Part shown: piece after piece, positions 6,611 to 13,962 of the stretch
Layout: every line of letters starts with the position of its first letter
How positions within the stretch are numbered: the first letter of the stretch is position 1
From: an uncultured beta proteobacterium
Lineage (GTDB): Bacteria > Pseudomonadota > Gammaproteobacteria > Burkholderiales > Burkholderiaceae
Length of the DNA stretch: 13,962 nucleotides
Assembly (NCBI GenBank): GCA_903944255.1
Contig: CAJARE010000258.1
Coordinates: 1-13,962 of the forward strand
Reading direction: 5' to 3'
The notes under the pieces: generated by a model
The model's database searches: none
Seen by the model: the letters and a program-made list of their open reading frames with translations, nothing else
Told to the model about the DNA's origin: nothing
Program-made: the position numbers and the translations under genes

Positions 6611-7462
6611 TTAAACCTCTAAGTTATCAATCAAACGTGTTTTACCTAACTTAGCCGCCGTGAGGATCACGAGGGGCTCACCAGCCTGTAGGCTTTCATT
6701 AGAGGGTGGTGCTAAATCACTTTGCTGACGAATTGCGATGTAGTCAGGCTGCCATCCGCGCCCAGTTAATTGAGCGACAGCTGTTTTTTCAATTTCTGAC
6801 AAAGTATGCGTGCTACATATATTGAGTTGGAGAACTTTCTCGCGAACTTCTTTGAGTGCTTTTTGTAGTTCTGGCGCTTCATCACGCTCCTGAATAGATA
6901 GGAAACTATTGCGAGAAGAGAGCGCTAAGCCATCTTCTGCGCGAATGGTCTCTCCAGGAATAATATCAACCGGTAAAGCAAATTGCTTGGCCATTTGACG
7001 AATGATCATCAACTGTTGGTAATCTTTTTTTCCAAAAATAGCCACTTTAGGTTGCACACAAGAAAAGAGCTTGAGAACAACCGTGCATACTCCTTTAAAA
7101 AATCCGGGACGAAACTCACCTTCAAGGATGTCGCCTAATTGATGAGGTGGGTCAACCCGGTACTCCTGTGGCTGAGGATAGAGTTCGCGCTCGGTAGGGG
7201 CAAATAAAATATAGACACCCTCTCTCTCAAGCTTTTCAATGTCATCCTGCATGGTGCGTGGATAGCTTTCAAAATCCTCGTTTGGGCCAAATTGGAGTCG
7301 ATTGACAAAGATGCTGGCAACCACTGGGTCACCATGCTGCCTTGCAAGCCGCATAAGAGAGAGATGACCTTCATGCAAATTACCCATGGTGGGTACAAAT
7401 GAGGCACGGTTTTGACCGCGTAAATGATCGCGTAATTCTTGTATATCGCTAATGATCTTCAT
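6611..7462 (-). CDS. panC: Pantothenate synthetase
   Basis: Joins pantoate and beta-alanine with ATP to make pantothenate, the precursor of coenzyme A; cytoplasmic dimer. The 283 residues equal E. coli PanC. The nucleotidyltransferase motif MGNLHEGH (26-33, the HxGH signature) lies near the start, followed by FVNRLQFGPNED (52-63), the substrate-binding region EFRPGFFKGV (116-125), FGKKDYQQL (143-151) and the KMSKS-like LSSRN (181-185). The ATG overlaps the scpA stop codon as ATGA, so it is the last gene of the DUF3460-scpA-panC set and has no Shine-Dalgarno sequence of its own. It converges on the formyltransferase gene with only 7 bp between the two stop codons and no terminator in the gap. 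Confidence 0.97.
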   Translation of the reverse strand: MKIISDIQELRDHLRGQNRASFVPTMGNLHEGHLSLMRLARQHGDPVVASIFVNRLQFGPNEDFESYPRTMQDDIEKLEREGVYILFAPTERELYPQPQEYRVDPPHQLGDILEGEFRPGFFKGVCTVVLKLFSCVQPKVAIFGKKDYQQLMIIRQMAKQFALPVDIIPGETIRAEDGLALSSRNSFLSIQERDEAPELQKALKEVREKVLQLNICSTHTLSEIEKTAVAQLTGRGWQPDYIAIRQQSDLAPPSNESLQAGEPLVILTAAKLGKTRLIDNLEV

Positions 7463-8322
7463 GCAACAGGCGTATACGCAAGCCGAACGTAGATGGGGGC
7501 ATATGGCTCAGCCTGAGTAATCTCAACTAAGGCTTCACGAGAGAGCTCTAGCACCGCAATGAAGTTGACGATGACCACAGAGATGCCTTTACCAGATTTG
7601 ATAGCGTCCTCAAACAATTCACCGAACTCAATGAACCGTGTGTTTTGTAAACGACGCAAAATGCGTGTCATAAAATCGCGGACAGATAATTCTTCACGGG
7701 TGATGGTGTGGTGTTGATTGAGTTTGGCTCGATGTAATACATCTCGCCAAGCCATTTGCAAGTCATCCAAATTCACTTCTGGCCAAGTAATTGCAACAGT
7801 TGTATCAATATGACCATGTGCTATCTGAAAGTCGCGACCATGCTGGGGAATTTGATCTAATTCTTGCGCAGCCAGTTTCATGCGTTCGTATTCAAGTAAG
7901 CGACGAACTAACTCTGCACGAGGATCTTCAACTTCTTCTTCGCTGTCAGCTTTCTTCATTGGAAGCAGCATGCGAGATTTGATTTCAATCAACATCGCTG
8001 CCATTAAAAGATATTCAGCTGCAAGCTCTAAATTATGATGGCGGATTTGGTCAATATAACTAAGGTACTGTAGGGTGACCTGCGCCATAGGAATATCAAG
8101 CACATTGAAATTTTGCTTACGAATCAGATACAGCAAAAGATCGAGTGGCCCCTCAAATGCTTCAAGAAAGACCTCTAGTGCATCAGGTGGAATGTATAGA
8201 TCGGTAGGCAGCTTAAAAAGTGGCTCACCATACAGCTTGGCAAATGCCAATGACATCCCATCAGTGACTTCTGGGGTGCTATTCAATAAATCAGGTAAGG
8301 GCTGAGAATTAGGATCAGTCAT
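7459..8322 (-). CDS. scpA: Segregation and condensation protein A (kleisin)
   Basis: Kleisin subunit of the SMC-ScpAB condensin that compacts and helps separate chromosomes. Of 287 residues, the family signature FEGPLDLLLYLIRKQ starts at residue 56, followed by DIPMAQVTLQYLSYI and AAEYLLMAAMLIEIKSRMLLP (about 101-121), the N-terminal helical domain that contacts the SMC neck. An acidic linker (SEEEVEDP) comes next, and a winged-helix-like C-terminal part contains the segment SVRDFMTRILRRLQ. The first 50 or so residues are an extension relative to short ScpA proteins, as is usual in betaproteobacteria; Met23 is an alternative start. It overlaps the DUF3460 gene by 8 bp and panC by 4 bp. scpB is not in the window. 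Confidence 0.95.
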   Translation of the reverse strand: MTDPNSQPLPDLLNSTPEVTDGMSLAFAKLYGEPLFKLPTDLYIPPDALEVFLEAFEGPLDLLLYLIRKQNFNVLDIPMAQVTLQYLSYIDQIRHHNLELAAEYLLMAAMLIEIKSRMLLPMKKADSEEEVEDPRAELVRRLLEYERMKLAAQELDQIPQHGRDFQIAHGHIDTTVAITWPEVNLDDLQMAWRDVLHRAKLNQHHTITREELSVRDFMTRILRRLQNTRFIEFGELFEDAIKSGKGISVVIVNFIAVLELSREALVEITQAEPYAPIYVRLAYTPVA

Positions 8323-8503
8323 TCGAATAGACGTAAGCGCGTTGTTTTAATTTAGCGGCTTTTGCACGACGCTGATCTTCAACGCTTAATGGATCTTGAT
8401 CCCATAACAGAGCACGACCAGCTTGCTGGTCTGCTTCGAGCTGAGGTTTCTCAGTTTTCAGTTCATTTAAGAACTGGGTGAATTCAGATTGATATCTTGC
8501 CAT
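8315..8503 (-). CDS. DUF3460 family small protein
   Basis: A 62-residue protein of unknown function recognised by its start MARYQSEFTQFLNELK, the central GRALLWDQDP (29-38) and the end RAYVYS. The family is confined mostly to betaproteobacteria and is commonly found just before scpA. An in-frame ATG at 8533 would add 10 residues, but I chose 8503: AGGAAA (complement of 8508-8513) gives a good Shine-Dalgarno sequence only for this start, and family members begin at MARY. The protein is soluble, charged and helical, with no signal peptide. Its stop overlaps the scpA start by 8 bp, so it is cotranslated with the condensin subunit; a link to chromosome segregation is only a guess from that. Confidence 0.85.
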   Translation of the reverse strand: MARYQSEFTQFLNELKTEKPQLEADQQAGRALLWDQDPLSVEDQRRAKAAKLKQRAYVYSND

Positions 8504-8531
8504 GGGATTTCCTAAAATACTCAATAAATTC

Positions 8532-8563
8532 AATGGCTTATGGTATATGTTCCAAAAGCCATT
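8532..8563. repeat. Imperfect inverted repeat between metG and the DUF3460 gene
   Basis: On the + strand AATGGCTTATGG (8532-8543) and CCAAAAGCCATT (8552-8563) are 12-bp arms with one mismatch around an 8-base loop. The hairpin lies between the metG stop and the DUF3460 start. On the - strand it is followed by GAATTTATTG rather than a T-run, so termination of metG here would be weak. It could instead be an operator for the DUF3460-scpA-panC unit. Confidence 0.5.
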
Positions 8564-8608
8564 TTGGGACTACAGGAACCATTATATAGGTGGTTTTTCA
8601 GGGACTTT

Positions 8609-10279
8609 TTATAAGTTTGCAGCCAGCAAAGCCTCAATTTGTGGGGCCTCTACACGTGTCATCAGATGCTTATAGGTCTTAACAGGGTTCTTGCTAGACA
8701 GTGGTTGATCAATATCAGCCCAGCTTAATGGGGGTATGGATAAAAATGCCTCTACACCCGCAGCCACCTCAGGGATCACAGGCTTGAGATACAGACTGAG
8801 CATGCGAAAGGCTTCTAAGGTCACGCTGCAGACACGCTGTAAATCAGCTTCACGCTCTGGATCTTTGGCAATTTCCCAAGGCTTATTTTCATCAACAAAA
8901 CCATTTACCTTATCTGCTAAATCCATGATGGTACGTAAAGCTTTCGCGTATTCACGACCTTCATAAAGGGCTGCAATTTTTTCGCTTGCGGCAGCAATTT
9001 CTTTTAGTAAGGGATGACTCATCGCTTCATCTGACACAACACCATTAAAGCGTTTCACTAAGAAGCCTGCGCTGCGACTAGCGATATTGATATATTTACC
9101 TAATAGATCGCTATTGACTCGGGCAACAAAATCTTGCAGATTGAGATCTAAGTCTTCCATGCTGTCATTGAGCTTAGTGGCGAAGTAATAACGGAACCAT
9201 TCGGGGTTAAAGCCACACTCAATCACGCTATTGGCAGAGATGAGAGTGCCGCGTGATTTACTCATCTTTTCGCCATCGACAGTTAAGAAGCCATGTGCAA
9301 AAACATTGGTCGGGGTTCTATAGCCTGCGAATTGCAAAGTAGCAGGCCAAAAGAGAGTGTGGAAATACAAAATATCTTTACCGATGAAATGGTACTGCTC
9401 AGTAGTGGTATCGGGCTTAACCCACTCATCAAAATCGAGACCCTTTGTTTGGCAGTAGTTCAGGAAGCTAGCGTAGTAGCCAATCGGAGCATCAAGCCAG
9501 ACATAGAAATATTTACCTGGTGCATCAGGAATTTCAAAGCCAAAGTAGGGCGCATCTCGAGAGATATCCCAATCACCAAGCTTGCTATCACCAGGCTCTC
9601 CAACCCATTCCTTCATCTTATTTCGGGCTTCAGGCTGCAATGGCGTTTTGACTTGAGTCCATTCGCGTAAGAAAGTTTCGCAGCGCGGATCAGATAACTT
9701 AAAGAAATAATGGTCAGAAACTTTTTTTATCGGTGTGGCACCACTCACAACTGAGAAAGGATTTTTTAGATCGGTGGGTGAGTACGTAGCTCCGCACTTT
9801 TCGCAGGAGTCGCCGTATTGATCTTTTGCGCCACATTTCGGGCATTCGCCTTTGATAAAGCGATCGGGTAAAAACATTTCTTTAACGGGATCGTAAGCTT
9901 GTTCGATTGCTCGTTTTTCAATGAACCCAGCATCACGTAACTTCAGATAAATACTTTGCGCAAGTTTTTCATTCTCAGGGCTATCCGTTGTGTAATAGTT
10001 ATCAAATGAAATTAGGAAGTTATCAAAGTCACGCTTATGTTCTTTCCAAACATTAGCGATCAGCTCCTTTGGAGTGATGCCTTCTTTTTCGGCCCGCAAC
10101 ATGATGGGGGTGCCGTGGGTATCGTCAGCGCCGACATAGTGGACCTCATGACCGCGCATGCGCTGAAATCGTACCCAAATATCAGTTTGTACATACTCCA
10201 CTAAATGGCCGATATGAATCTGGCCATTGGCATATGGCAAAGCAGAGGTGACAAGGAGGCGACGAGATGAGCTACTCAT
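8609..10279 (-). CDS. metG: Methionine--tRNA ligase, short form
   Basis: Charges tRNA-Met with methionine; class I synthetase. The 556 residues carry the HIGH motif at 22-25 (NGQIHIGH), a zinc knuckle with four Cys at 146, 149, 159 and 162 (CPKC...CEKC), the KMSKS motif at 338-342 and the helical anticodon-binding domain from about residue 390. The protein stops after LMTRVEAPQIEALLAANL. MetG of E. coli and of many Burkholderiales continues for over 100 residues as a Trbp111/EMAP-like tRNA-binding and dimerisation domain, so this is the short, probably monomeric form. Nothing resembling that domain is encoded in the 105 bp after the stop. The start at SSSSRRLLVTSALPYANG fits the family; no Shine-Dalgarno sequence is visible before it. 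It is divergent from fdhD. Confidence 0.97.
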   Translation of the reverse strand: MSSSSRRLLVTSALPYANGQIHIGHLVEYVQTDIWVRFQRMRGHEVHYVGADDTHGTPIMLRAEKEGITPKELIANVWKEHKRDFDNFLISFDNYYTTDSPENEKLAQSIYLKLRDAGFIEKRAIEQAYDPVKEMFLPDRFIKGECPKCGAKDQYGDSCEKCGATYSPTDLKNPFSVVSGATPIKKVSDHYFFKLSDPRCETFLREWTQVKTPLQPEARNKMKEWVGEPGDSKLGDWDISRDAPYFGFEIPDAPGKYFYVWLDAPIGYYASFLNYCQTKGLDFDEWVKPDTTTEQYHFIGKDILYFHTLFWPATLQFAGYRTPTNVFAHGFLTVDGEKMSKSRGTLISANSVIECGFNPEWFRYYFATKLNDSMEDLDLNLQDFVARVNSDLLGKYINIASRSAGFLVKRFNGVVSDEAMSHPLLKEIAAASEKIAALYEGREYAKALRTIMDLADKVNGFVDENKPWEIAKDPEREADLQRVCSVTLEAFRMLSLYLKPVIPEVAAGVEAFLSIPPLSWADIDQPLSSKNPVKTYKHLMTRVEAPQIEALLAANL

Positions 10280-10445
10280 GTAAAGCGGACTTAAATAAGA
10301 GGGTTAAACAGGGTTAATCTAGGATTATGCTGGGTCTAATGTATTGATTGAGCACTAATTTTAGTCTGCAGTTAAAGTAATACCCCATTGGTGGTCAATA
10401 ATGGGCACCAAACTTCGGTTTACACCTCCTATAGGAAAGCGTTTT
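10280..10445. promoter_or_regulatory. Divergent metG / fdhD intergenic region
   Basis: These 166 bp must hold promoters for metG (leftward) and probably fdhD (rightward). I see two copies of AGGGTTAA exactly 10 bp apart (10300-10307 and 10310-10317), one helical turn, close to the metG start. No sigma70 promoter on either strand stands out enough to call. AGGAAA at 10433-10438 is the ribosome binding site that decides the fdhD start. Confidence 0.35.
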
Positions 10446-11285
10446 ATGGCAGTAAAGCCCAATATTCAGATGTCAAATGCCTCCGTGCCCTTGGTGCATG
10501 AGGTTGAAATATTGGATGAAATGGGGCGTCTTAAGCTCACCCATATACCTGGAGAGCGCCCCCTGACGATCTATTTGGATAAGCGTGAAATCGTGACTTT
10601 GATGACTTTGGGAAGTGCCCCAGAGGCCTTAGTACTCGGATATTTGCGTAATCAGCGGATGGTCGAGTCTCCAGACGATATTGAAAGCATCCAGGTGGAT
10701 TGGGATACCGATTCAGCTGCGGTGAAAACAAGACGTAGTACGGTCGATATTGATGTGCTTACTAGCAAGAGGGTGGTCACCACTGGCTGTGGTCAAGGTA
10801 CGATGTTTGGTGGTCTCATGGAGGAGATGGCGCAGATTCGCCTACCAGAGGGCCCAACATTATCTCAAGAGGCAATTGTTAGTCTCATTGAATCGATCCG
10901 TTCTCATGACACCATTTATAAAAAGTCGGGCTCTGTGCATGCTTGTGCCGTTTTTGAAAGGCAAGGTGACGCAGAGGTAAGGCTTTTGCATTTTATTGAA
11001 GATGTCGGTCGTCACAATGCGGTCGATTCAATTTCTGGTTTGATGTGGCTAGTGAATAGGCCTGGGAAGGATTTGATTTTCTTTACCACTGGGCGCTTGA
11101 CTTCTGAGATGGTCATCAAGGGAGCTCAAATGGGGATCCCCTTTCTTCTGACACGCTCCGGCGTGACCTTGATGGGTCTTGAACTGGCCCGTAAAACCAA
11201 TCTCACCATTATGTCCCGCTGCTCAGGCAAACACTTCGAGATCTACAACGCCCCTGAGCGAGTTGTTTTTAGTCAAATTAGCTGA
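10446..11285 (+). CDS. fdhD: Formate dehydrogenase accessory sulfurtransferase FdhD
   Basis: FdhD carries sulfur from a cysteine desulfurase to the Mo/W-bis-MGD cofactor of formate dehydrogenase, which is needed for activity. With the chosen start it has 279 residues. Motifs include ERPLTIYLDKREIVTLMTLG near the N-terminus, TTGCGQGTMFGG with Cys115, SGSVHACA with Cys167, EDVGRHNAVD (185-194) and TTGRLTSEMV. Where E. coli has a C-x-x-C pair this protein has C-G-Q-G, so only the first Cys is present, a variant I believe is common in betaproteobacteria. An ATG at 10401 in frame is possible (294 residues), but AGGAAA seven bases before 10446 supports the later one. Formate made from oxalate by the genes at 761-5669 would be burned by an enzyme that needs FdhD; no formate dehydrogenase genes are in the window. 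Confidence 0.94.
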   Translation: MAVKPNIQMSNASVPLVHEVEILDEMGRLKLTHIPGERPLTIYLDKREIVTLMTLGSAPEALVLGYLRNQRMVESPDDIESIQVDWDTDSAAVKTRRSTVDIDVLTSKRVVTTGCGQGTMFGGLMEEMAQIRLPEGPTLSQEAIVSLIESIRSHDTIYKKSGSVHACAVFERQGDAEVRLLHFIEDVGRHNAVDSISGLMWLVNRPGKDLIFFTTGRLTSEMVIKGAQMGIPFLLTRSGVTLMGLELARKTNLTIMSRCSGKHFEIYNAPERVVFSQIS

Positions 11286-11310
11286 TTTTTACTTACCCAC
11301 CCCCTATAAA
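11282..11310 (+). promoter_or_regulatory. Predicted dcd promoter (CTGATT-N17-TATAAA)
   Basis: TATAAA at 11305-11310 resembles a -10 element, and CTGATT at 11282-11287 is a weak -35 at the ideal 17-bp spacing. Transcription would start near 11317, about 32 nt before the dcd ATG. The -10 lies in the loop of a perfect 6-bp inverted repeat (CCCACC 11296-11301, GGTGGG 11312-11317), which lacks a T-run and so is not a terminator for fdhD. Confidence 0.35.
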
Positions 11311-11348
11311 AGGTGGGAAGTTCCCTACGAAGGTTTTACAATTCCGCC

Positions 11349-11915
11349 ATGACTATTAAATCAGACCACTGGATCCGCCGCATGGGCGAGCAAGGCATGA
11401 TCAGCCCATTTGAGCCTGGGCAAATTCGCCAAGACGCTGCTGGGAACAAAATCGTGAGTTATGGCACATCAAGCTATGGCTATGACATTCGTTGTGCAGA
11501 CGAATTCAAGATTTTTACTAATATCAATAGCACCATCGTCGATCCAAAAAATTTCGATGAACAATCATTTGTTGATTTCAGGGGCGATGTTTGTATCATC
11601 CCCCCAAACTCATTTGCCTTAGCAAGAACGGTGGAGTACTTCAAGATTCCACGCAGTGTATTGACAATCTGCGTTGGCAAAAGTACTTATGCTCGTTGCG
11701 GAATTATTGTGAACGTCACTCCATTCGAACCCGAATGGGAAGGTTACGTCACCTTAGAATTTTCGAATACCACACCATTGCCTGCAAAGATTTATGCAGG
11801 TGAGGGATGCGCCCAAGTCCTTTTCTTTGAGAGCGATGAAGTATGCGGTACATCATACAAAGATCGTGGTGGCAAGTATCAAGGTCAGCAGGGCGTAACC
11901 CTGCCTAAGACCTGA
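11349..11915 (+). CDS. dcd: dCTP deaminase
   Basis: Deaminates dCTP to dUTP, feeding dTMP synthesis; trimeric, dUTPase-like fold. The 188 residues carry the N-terminal SDHWIRRM helix, SSYGYDIRC (41-49), the phosphate-binding GKSTYARCG (110-118), the EWEGYVTLEFSN motif (129-140) whose Glu137 is the catalytic residue equivalent to E. coli Glu138, and GGKYQGQ near the C-terminus. A GTG at 11313 in frame would add 12 residues that do not look like Dcd, so the ATG at 11349 is taken as the start. The nearest SD-like element (GAAGG, about 15 nt upstream) is too far to be convincing. The gene lies between fdhD and the decarboxylase on the same strand with 63 and 117 bp gaps. Confidence 0.96.
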   Translation: MTIKSDHWIRRMGEQGMISPFEPGQIRQDAAGNKIVSYGTSSYGYDIRCADEFKIFTNINSTIVDPKNFDEQSFVDFRGDVCIIPPNSFALARTVEYFKIPRSVLTICVGKSTYARCGIIVNVTPFEPEWEGYVTLEFSNTTPLPAKIYAGEGCAQVLFFESDEVCGTSYKDRGGKYQGQQGVTLPKT

Positions 11916-11993
11916 GTCATTTGCGGCGGTGCGTACATTTCTTTTTAGCCATCATCTTGGTTGGGCAATGATTCTTTCCAATTTTGAGAAGTC

Positions 11994-12013
11994 GGCCCCA
12001 AATCTATTGGGCC
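11994..12013 (+). repeat. Hairpin between dcd and the decarboxylase gene
   Basis: GGCCC (11994-11998) pairs with GGGCC (12009-12013); AA-TT pairs extend it with one bulged C. It ends 7 bp before the Shine-Dalgarno sequence AGGGGAG of the decarboxylase. No T-run follows, so it may affect translation or RNA stability rather than end the dcd transcript. Otherwise the 117-bp gap holds nothing I can name. Confidence 0.4.
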
Positions 12014-12032
12014 ATACAGCAGGGGAGTATTT

Positions 12033-13962
12033 ATGAAATTTCGTTTCCCAATCATCATTATTGATGAGGACTTTCGTTCGGAAAATATTTCGGGCTCTGG
12101 TATTCGTGATTTAGCGGAAGCTATTGAAACCGAAGGAATGGAAGTGATTGGTTTGACTAGTTATGGCGACCTCACTTCATTTGCTCAGCAAGCATCTCGC
12201 GCCTCTAGTTTTATCGTATCGATCGATGATGAAGAATTTGATTCTGATTCAGAAGATCATGATCTTCCAGCTTTAAATAATTTACGCGCATTCATTACCG
12301 AAGTTCGTAAACGGAATGAAGATATTCCAATCTTCCTGTATGGCGAGACACGTACGTCGCGCCATATGCCAAATGATATTTTGCGTGAGTTACATGGCTT
12401 TATTCATATGAATGAAGACACCCCAGAATTTGTAGCCCGTCACATCATTCGTGAGGCTAGGGTTTATTTGGACTCATTAGCCCCACCATTCTTCCGTGCC
12501 TTAACGAATTACGCTTCAGAGGGCTCATATTCATGGCATTGCCCTGGACACTCTGGCGGTGTGGCTTTCTTGAAAAGTCCAGTAGGCCGCATGTTCCATC
12601 AGTTCTTTGGTGAGAATATGTTGCGTGCAGACGTTTGCAATGCTGTGGAGGAATTAGGGCAGCTCTTAGATCACACTGGACCAGTGTTACAAAGCGAGCG
12701 TAATGCCGCCCGCATCTTTAGCGCTGACCATTTGTTCTTTGTTACCAATGGCACCTCTACCTCTAATAAGATAGTTTGGCACTCTACGGTGGCACCAGGC
12801 GATGTCGTTCTAGTAGATCGAAACTGTCATAAGTCAGTGATACATTCCATCACCATGATGGGTGCCATTCCAATTTTCTTAATGCCTACGCGAAATCACT
12901 TGGGCATTATTGGGCCAATTCCTAAAGAAGAGTTTGAGTGGGCCAATATCAAAAAGAAAATTGACGCTAATCCATTTATTAAGAACAAAAACGTTGTTCC
13001 ACGAGTGATGACACTCACCCAAAGTACCTACGACGGTATTATTTATAACGTCGAAATGATTAAAGAAATGCTTGACGGCAAAGTGGATTCTTTGCATTTT
13101 GATGAAGCTTGGTTACCCCATGCAGCCTTCCATCCTTTTTACAAAGATATGCATGCCATTGGCGCTGATCGTAAGCGCACTAAAAAAAGTTTGATGTTTG
13201 CTACTCAGTCGACTCATAAATTACTGGCCGGCTTATCTCAAGCATCGCAAGTATTAGTGCAGGATGCAGATGAGCATAAGCTTGATCGTGATTGTTTTAA
13301 TGAGGCCTACTTGATGCATACCTCTACTAGTCCGCAATACGCAATTATTGCTTCTTGCGATGTTTCTGCAGCCATGATGGAATCTCCTGGCGGCACTACG
13401 CTCGTAGAGGAGTCTATTGCTGAAGCAATGGACTTCCGGCGTGCTATGCGCGAAGTAGATGAAAAGTTTGGTGCAGACTGGTGGTTTAAGGTTTGGGGTC
13501 CCGACCATTTGGCTGAAGAAGGCATCGGCGAGCGCTCAGATTGGATCTTAGAACCCTCTGCTGCTTGGCATGACTTTGGTAAATTGGCTAAAGATTTCAA
13601 CATGCTTGATCCGATTAAAGCCACTGTGGTTACCCCAGGTCTAGATATTGAAGGTAACTTTGGTTCGATGGGTATTCCAGCGAGCATCGTGACTAAGTAT
13701 TTGGCTGAACATGGTGTGATTGTTGAGAAGTGCGGCTTATATTCTTTCTTCATTATGTTCACGATTGGTATTACTAAGGGCCGTTTGAATACCCTTGTTA
13801 CTGAATTGCATCAAATTAAGGATCACTTTGATAAAAATGCTTCTTTATGGAAAGTATTGCCAGAGTTTGTGGCTAAGCACCCACGCTATGAGCGTGTTGG
13901 CCTGAAAGATATTTGCCAACAGATTCATGAGTTTTATAAGAGCCGTAATGTGGCTCGCATGA
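12033..13962 (+). CDS. PLP-dependent Orn/Lys/Arg decarboxylase, 3'-partial
   Basis: A basic amino acid decarboxylase of the prokaryotic fold type I family (CadA/LdcC, AdiA, SpeC/SpeF), which makes a polyamine or diamine and consumes a proton. The frame is open from the ATG at 12033 to the window end, giving 643 codons of an expected 710-760. AGGGGAG (12021-12027) is a strong Shine-Dalgarno sequence five bases before the start. The N-terminal flavodoxin-like wing domain (about 1-130) includes an unusually acidic loop at 65-77. The PLP domain has His266 in NCHKSVIHS for ring stacking, Asp357 in FDEAW, and the Schiff-base Lys396 in QSTHKLLAGLSQAS. A C-terminal domain begins near residue 570 and is cut. 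The FDEAW form is seen in arginine decarboxylases among others, but the substrate cannot be settled from this. Nothing ties the gene to the oxalate locus except that both pathways consume protons. Confidence 0.93.
   Translation, partial: MKFRFPIIIIDEDFRSENISGSGIRDLAEAIETEGMEVIGLTSYGDLTSFAQQASRASSFIVSIDDEEFDSDSEDHDLPALNNLRAFITEVRKRNEDIPIFLYGETRTSRHMPNDILRELHGFIHMNEDTPEFVARHIIREARVYLDSLAPPFFRALTNYASEGSYSWHCPGHSGGVAFLKSPVGRMFHQFFGENMLRADVCNAVEELGQLLDHTGPVLQSERNAARIFSADHLFFVTNGTSTSNKIVWHSTVAPGDVVLVDRNCHKSVIHSITMMGAIPIFLMPTRNHLGIIGPIPKEEFEWANIKKKIDANPFIKNKNVVPRVMTLTQSTYDGIIYNVEMIKEMLDGKVDSLHFDEAWLPHAAFHPFYKDMHAIGADRKRTKKSLMFATQSTHKLLAGLSQASQVLVQDADEHKLDRDCFNEAYLMHTSTSPQYAIIASCDVSAAMMESPGGTTLVEESIAEAMDFRRAMREVDEKFGADWWFKVWGPDHLAEEGIGERSDWILEPSAAWHDFGKLAKDFNMLDPIKATVVTPGLDIEGNFGSMGIPASIVTKYLAEHGVIVEKCGLYSFFIMFTIGITKGRLNTLVTELHQIKDHFDKNASLWKVLPEFVAKHPRYERVGLKDICQQIHEFYKSRNVARM

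Noticed and set aside
8504..8533. Upstream start of the DUF3460 gene at 8533
   Set aside because: It would add 10 residues absent from the family as I know it, and has no ribosome binding site, whereas the ATG at 8503 has AGGAAA correctly spaced.
8577..8598. Terminator-like AACCA/TGGTT hairpin with TTT on the + strand
   Set aside because: The nearest genes on both sides run on the minus strand, where the hairpin is not followed by T residues; the stem is only 5 bp and A/T-rich.
11296..11317. Intrinsic terminator after fdhD
   Set aside because: CCCACC and GGTGGG pair perfectly, but the loop is 10 bases and no T-run follows; the loop instead contains a TATAAA that may be a -10 element.
13307..13762. 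151-codon minus-strand open frame inside the decarboxylase gene
   Set aside because: The sense frame is a clear, motif-complete PLP decarboxylase over the same stretch; the antisense product is Ser/Pro-rich with no recognisable features.

Overview
The window looks like chromosomal DNA of a betaproteobacterium in the Burkholderiaceae, most likely Polynucleobacter or a close relative. This is inferred from the protein sequences, the AT-rich composition for this family, and the block DUF3460-scpA-panC next to metG. No rRNA, tRNA, insertion sequence, phage gene or CRISPR array was seen.

Left part (1-6603, all + strand): an oxalate-catabolism locus. It begins with the 3' part of a short Crp/Fnr-type regulator. 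A 202-bp intergenic region follows, holding a perfect Fnr-type palindrome placed exactly as in a class II activated promoter, then a structured leader. Next come oxc (oxalyl-CoA decarboxylase) and frc (formyl-CoA:oxalate CoA-transferase), closed by a strong intrinsic terminator. A small stand-alone PAS sensor protein follows, then a second, diverged frc. One base after that gene starts a formyltransferase that resembles the hydrolase domain of 10-formyltetrahydrofolate dehydrogenase. Together these can activate oxalate to oxalyl-CoA, decarboxylate it to formyl-CoA and recycle the CoA, releasing formate. The formyltransferase suggests a link to the folate C1 pool. No oxalate transporter lies in the window.

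Middle part (6611-10279, all - strand): housekeeping genes. metG (a short form without the C-terminal tRNA-binding domain) is followed by a tight overlapping set: a DUF3460 gene, scpA (condensin kleisin) and panC (pantothenate synthetase). panC ends only 7 bp from the convergent formyltransferase gene.

Right part (10446-13962, + strand): fdhD (formate dehydrogenase sulfurtransferase), dcd (dCTP deaminase) and the first 643 codons of a PLP-dependent Orn/Lys/Arg decarboxylase that runs off the end. fdhD fits the oxalate theme loosely, because formate from Frc would be oxidised by an FdhD-dependent formate dehydrogenase, but it is separated from the locus by the housekeeping block.

The most interesting part is the oxalate locus: its regulator with a matching site, its PAS protein with a histidine at the FixL heme-ligand position, the duplicated CoA-transferase, and the translationally coupled formyltransferase of unproven reaction.
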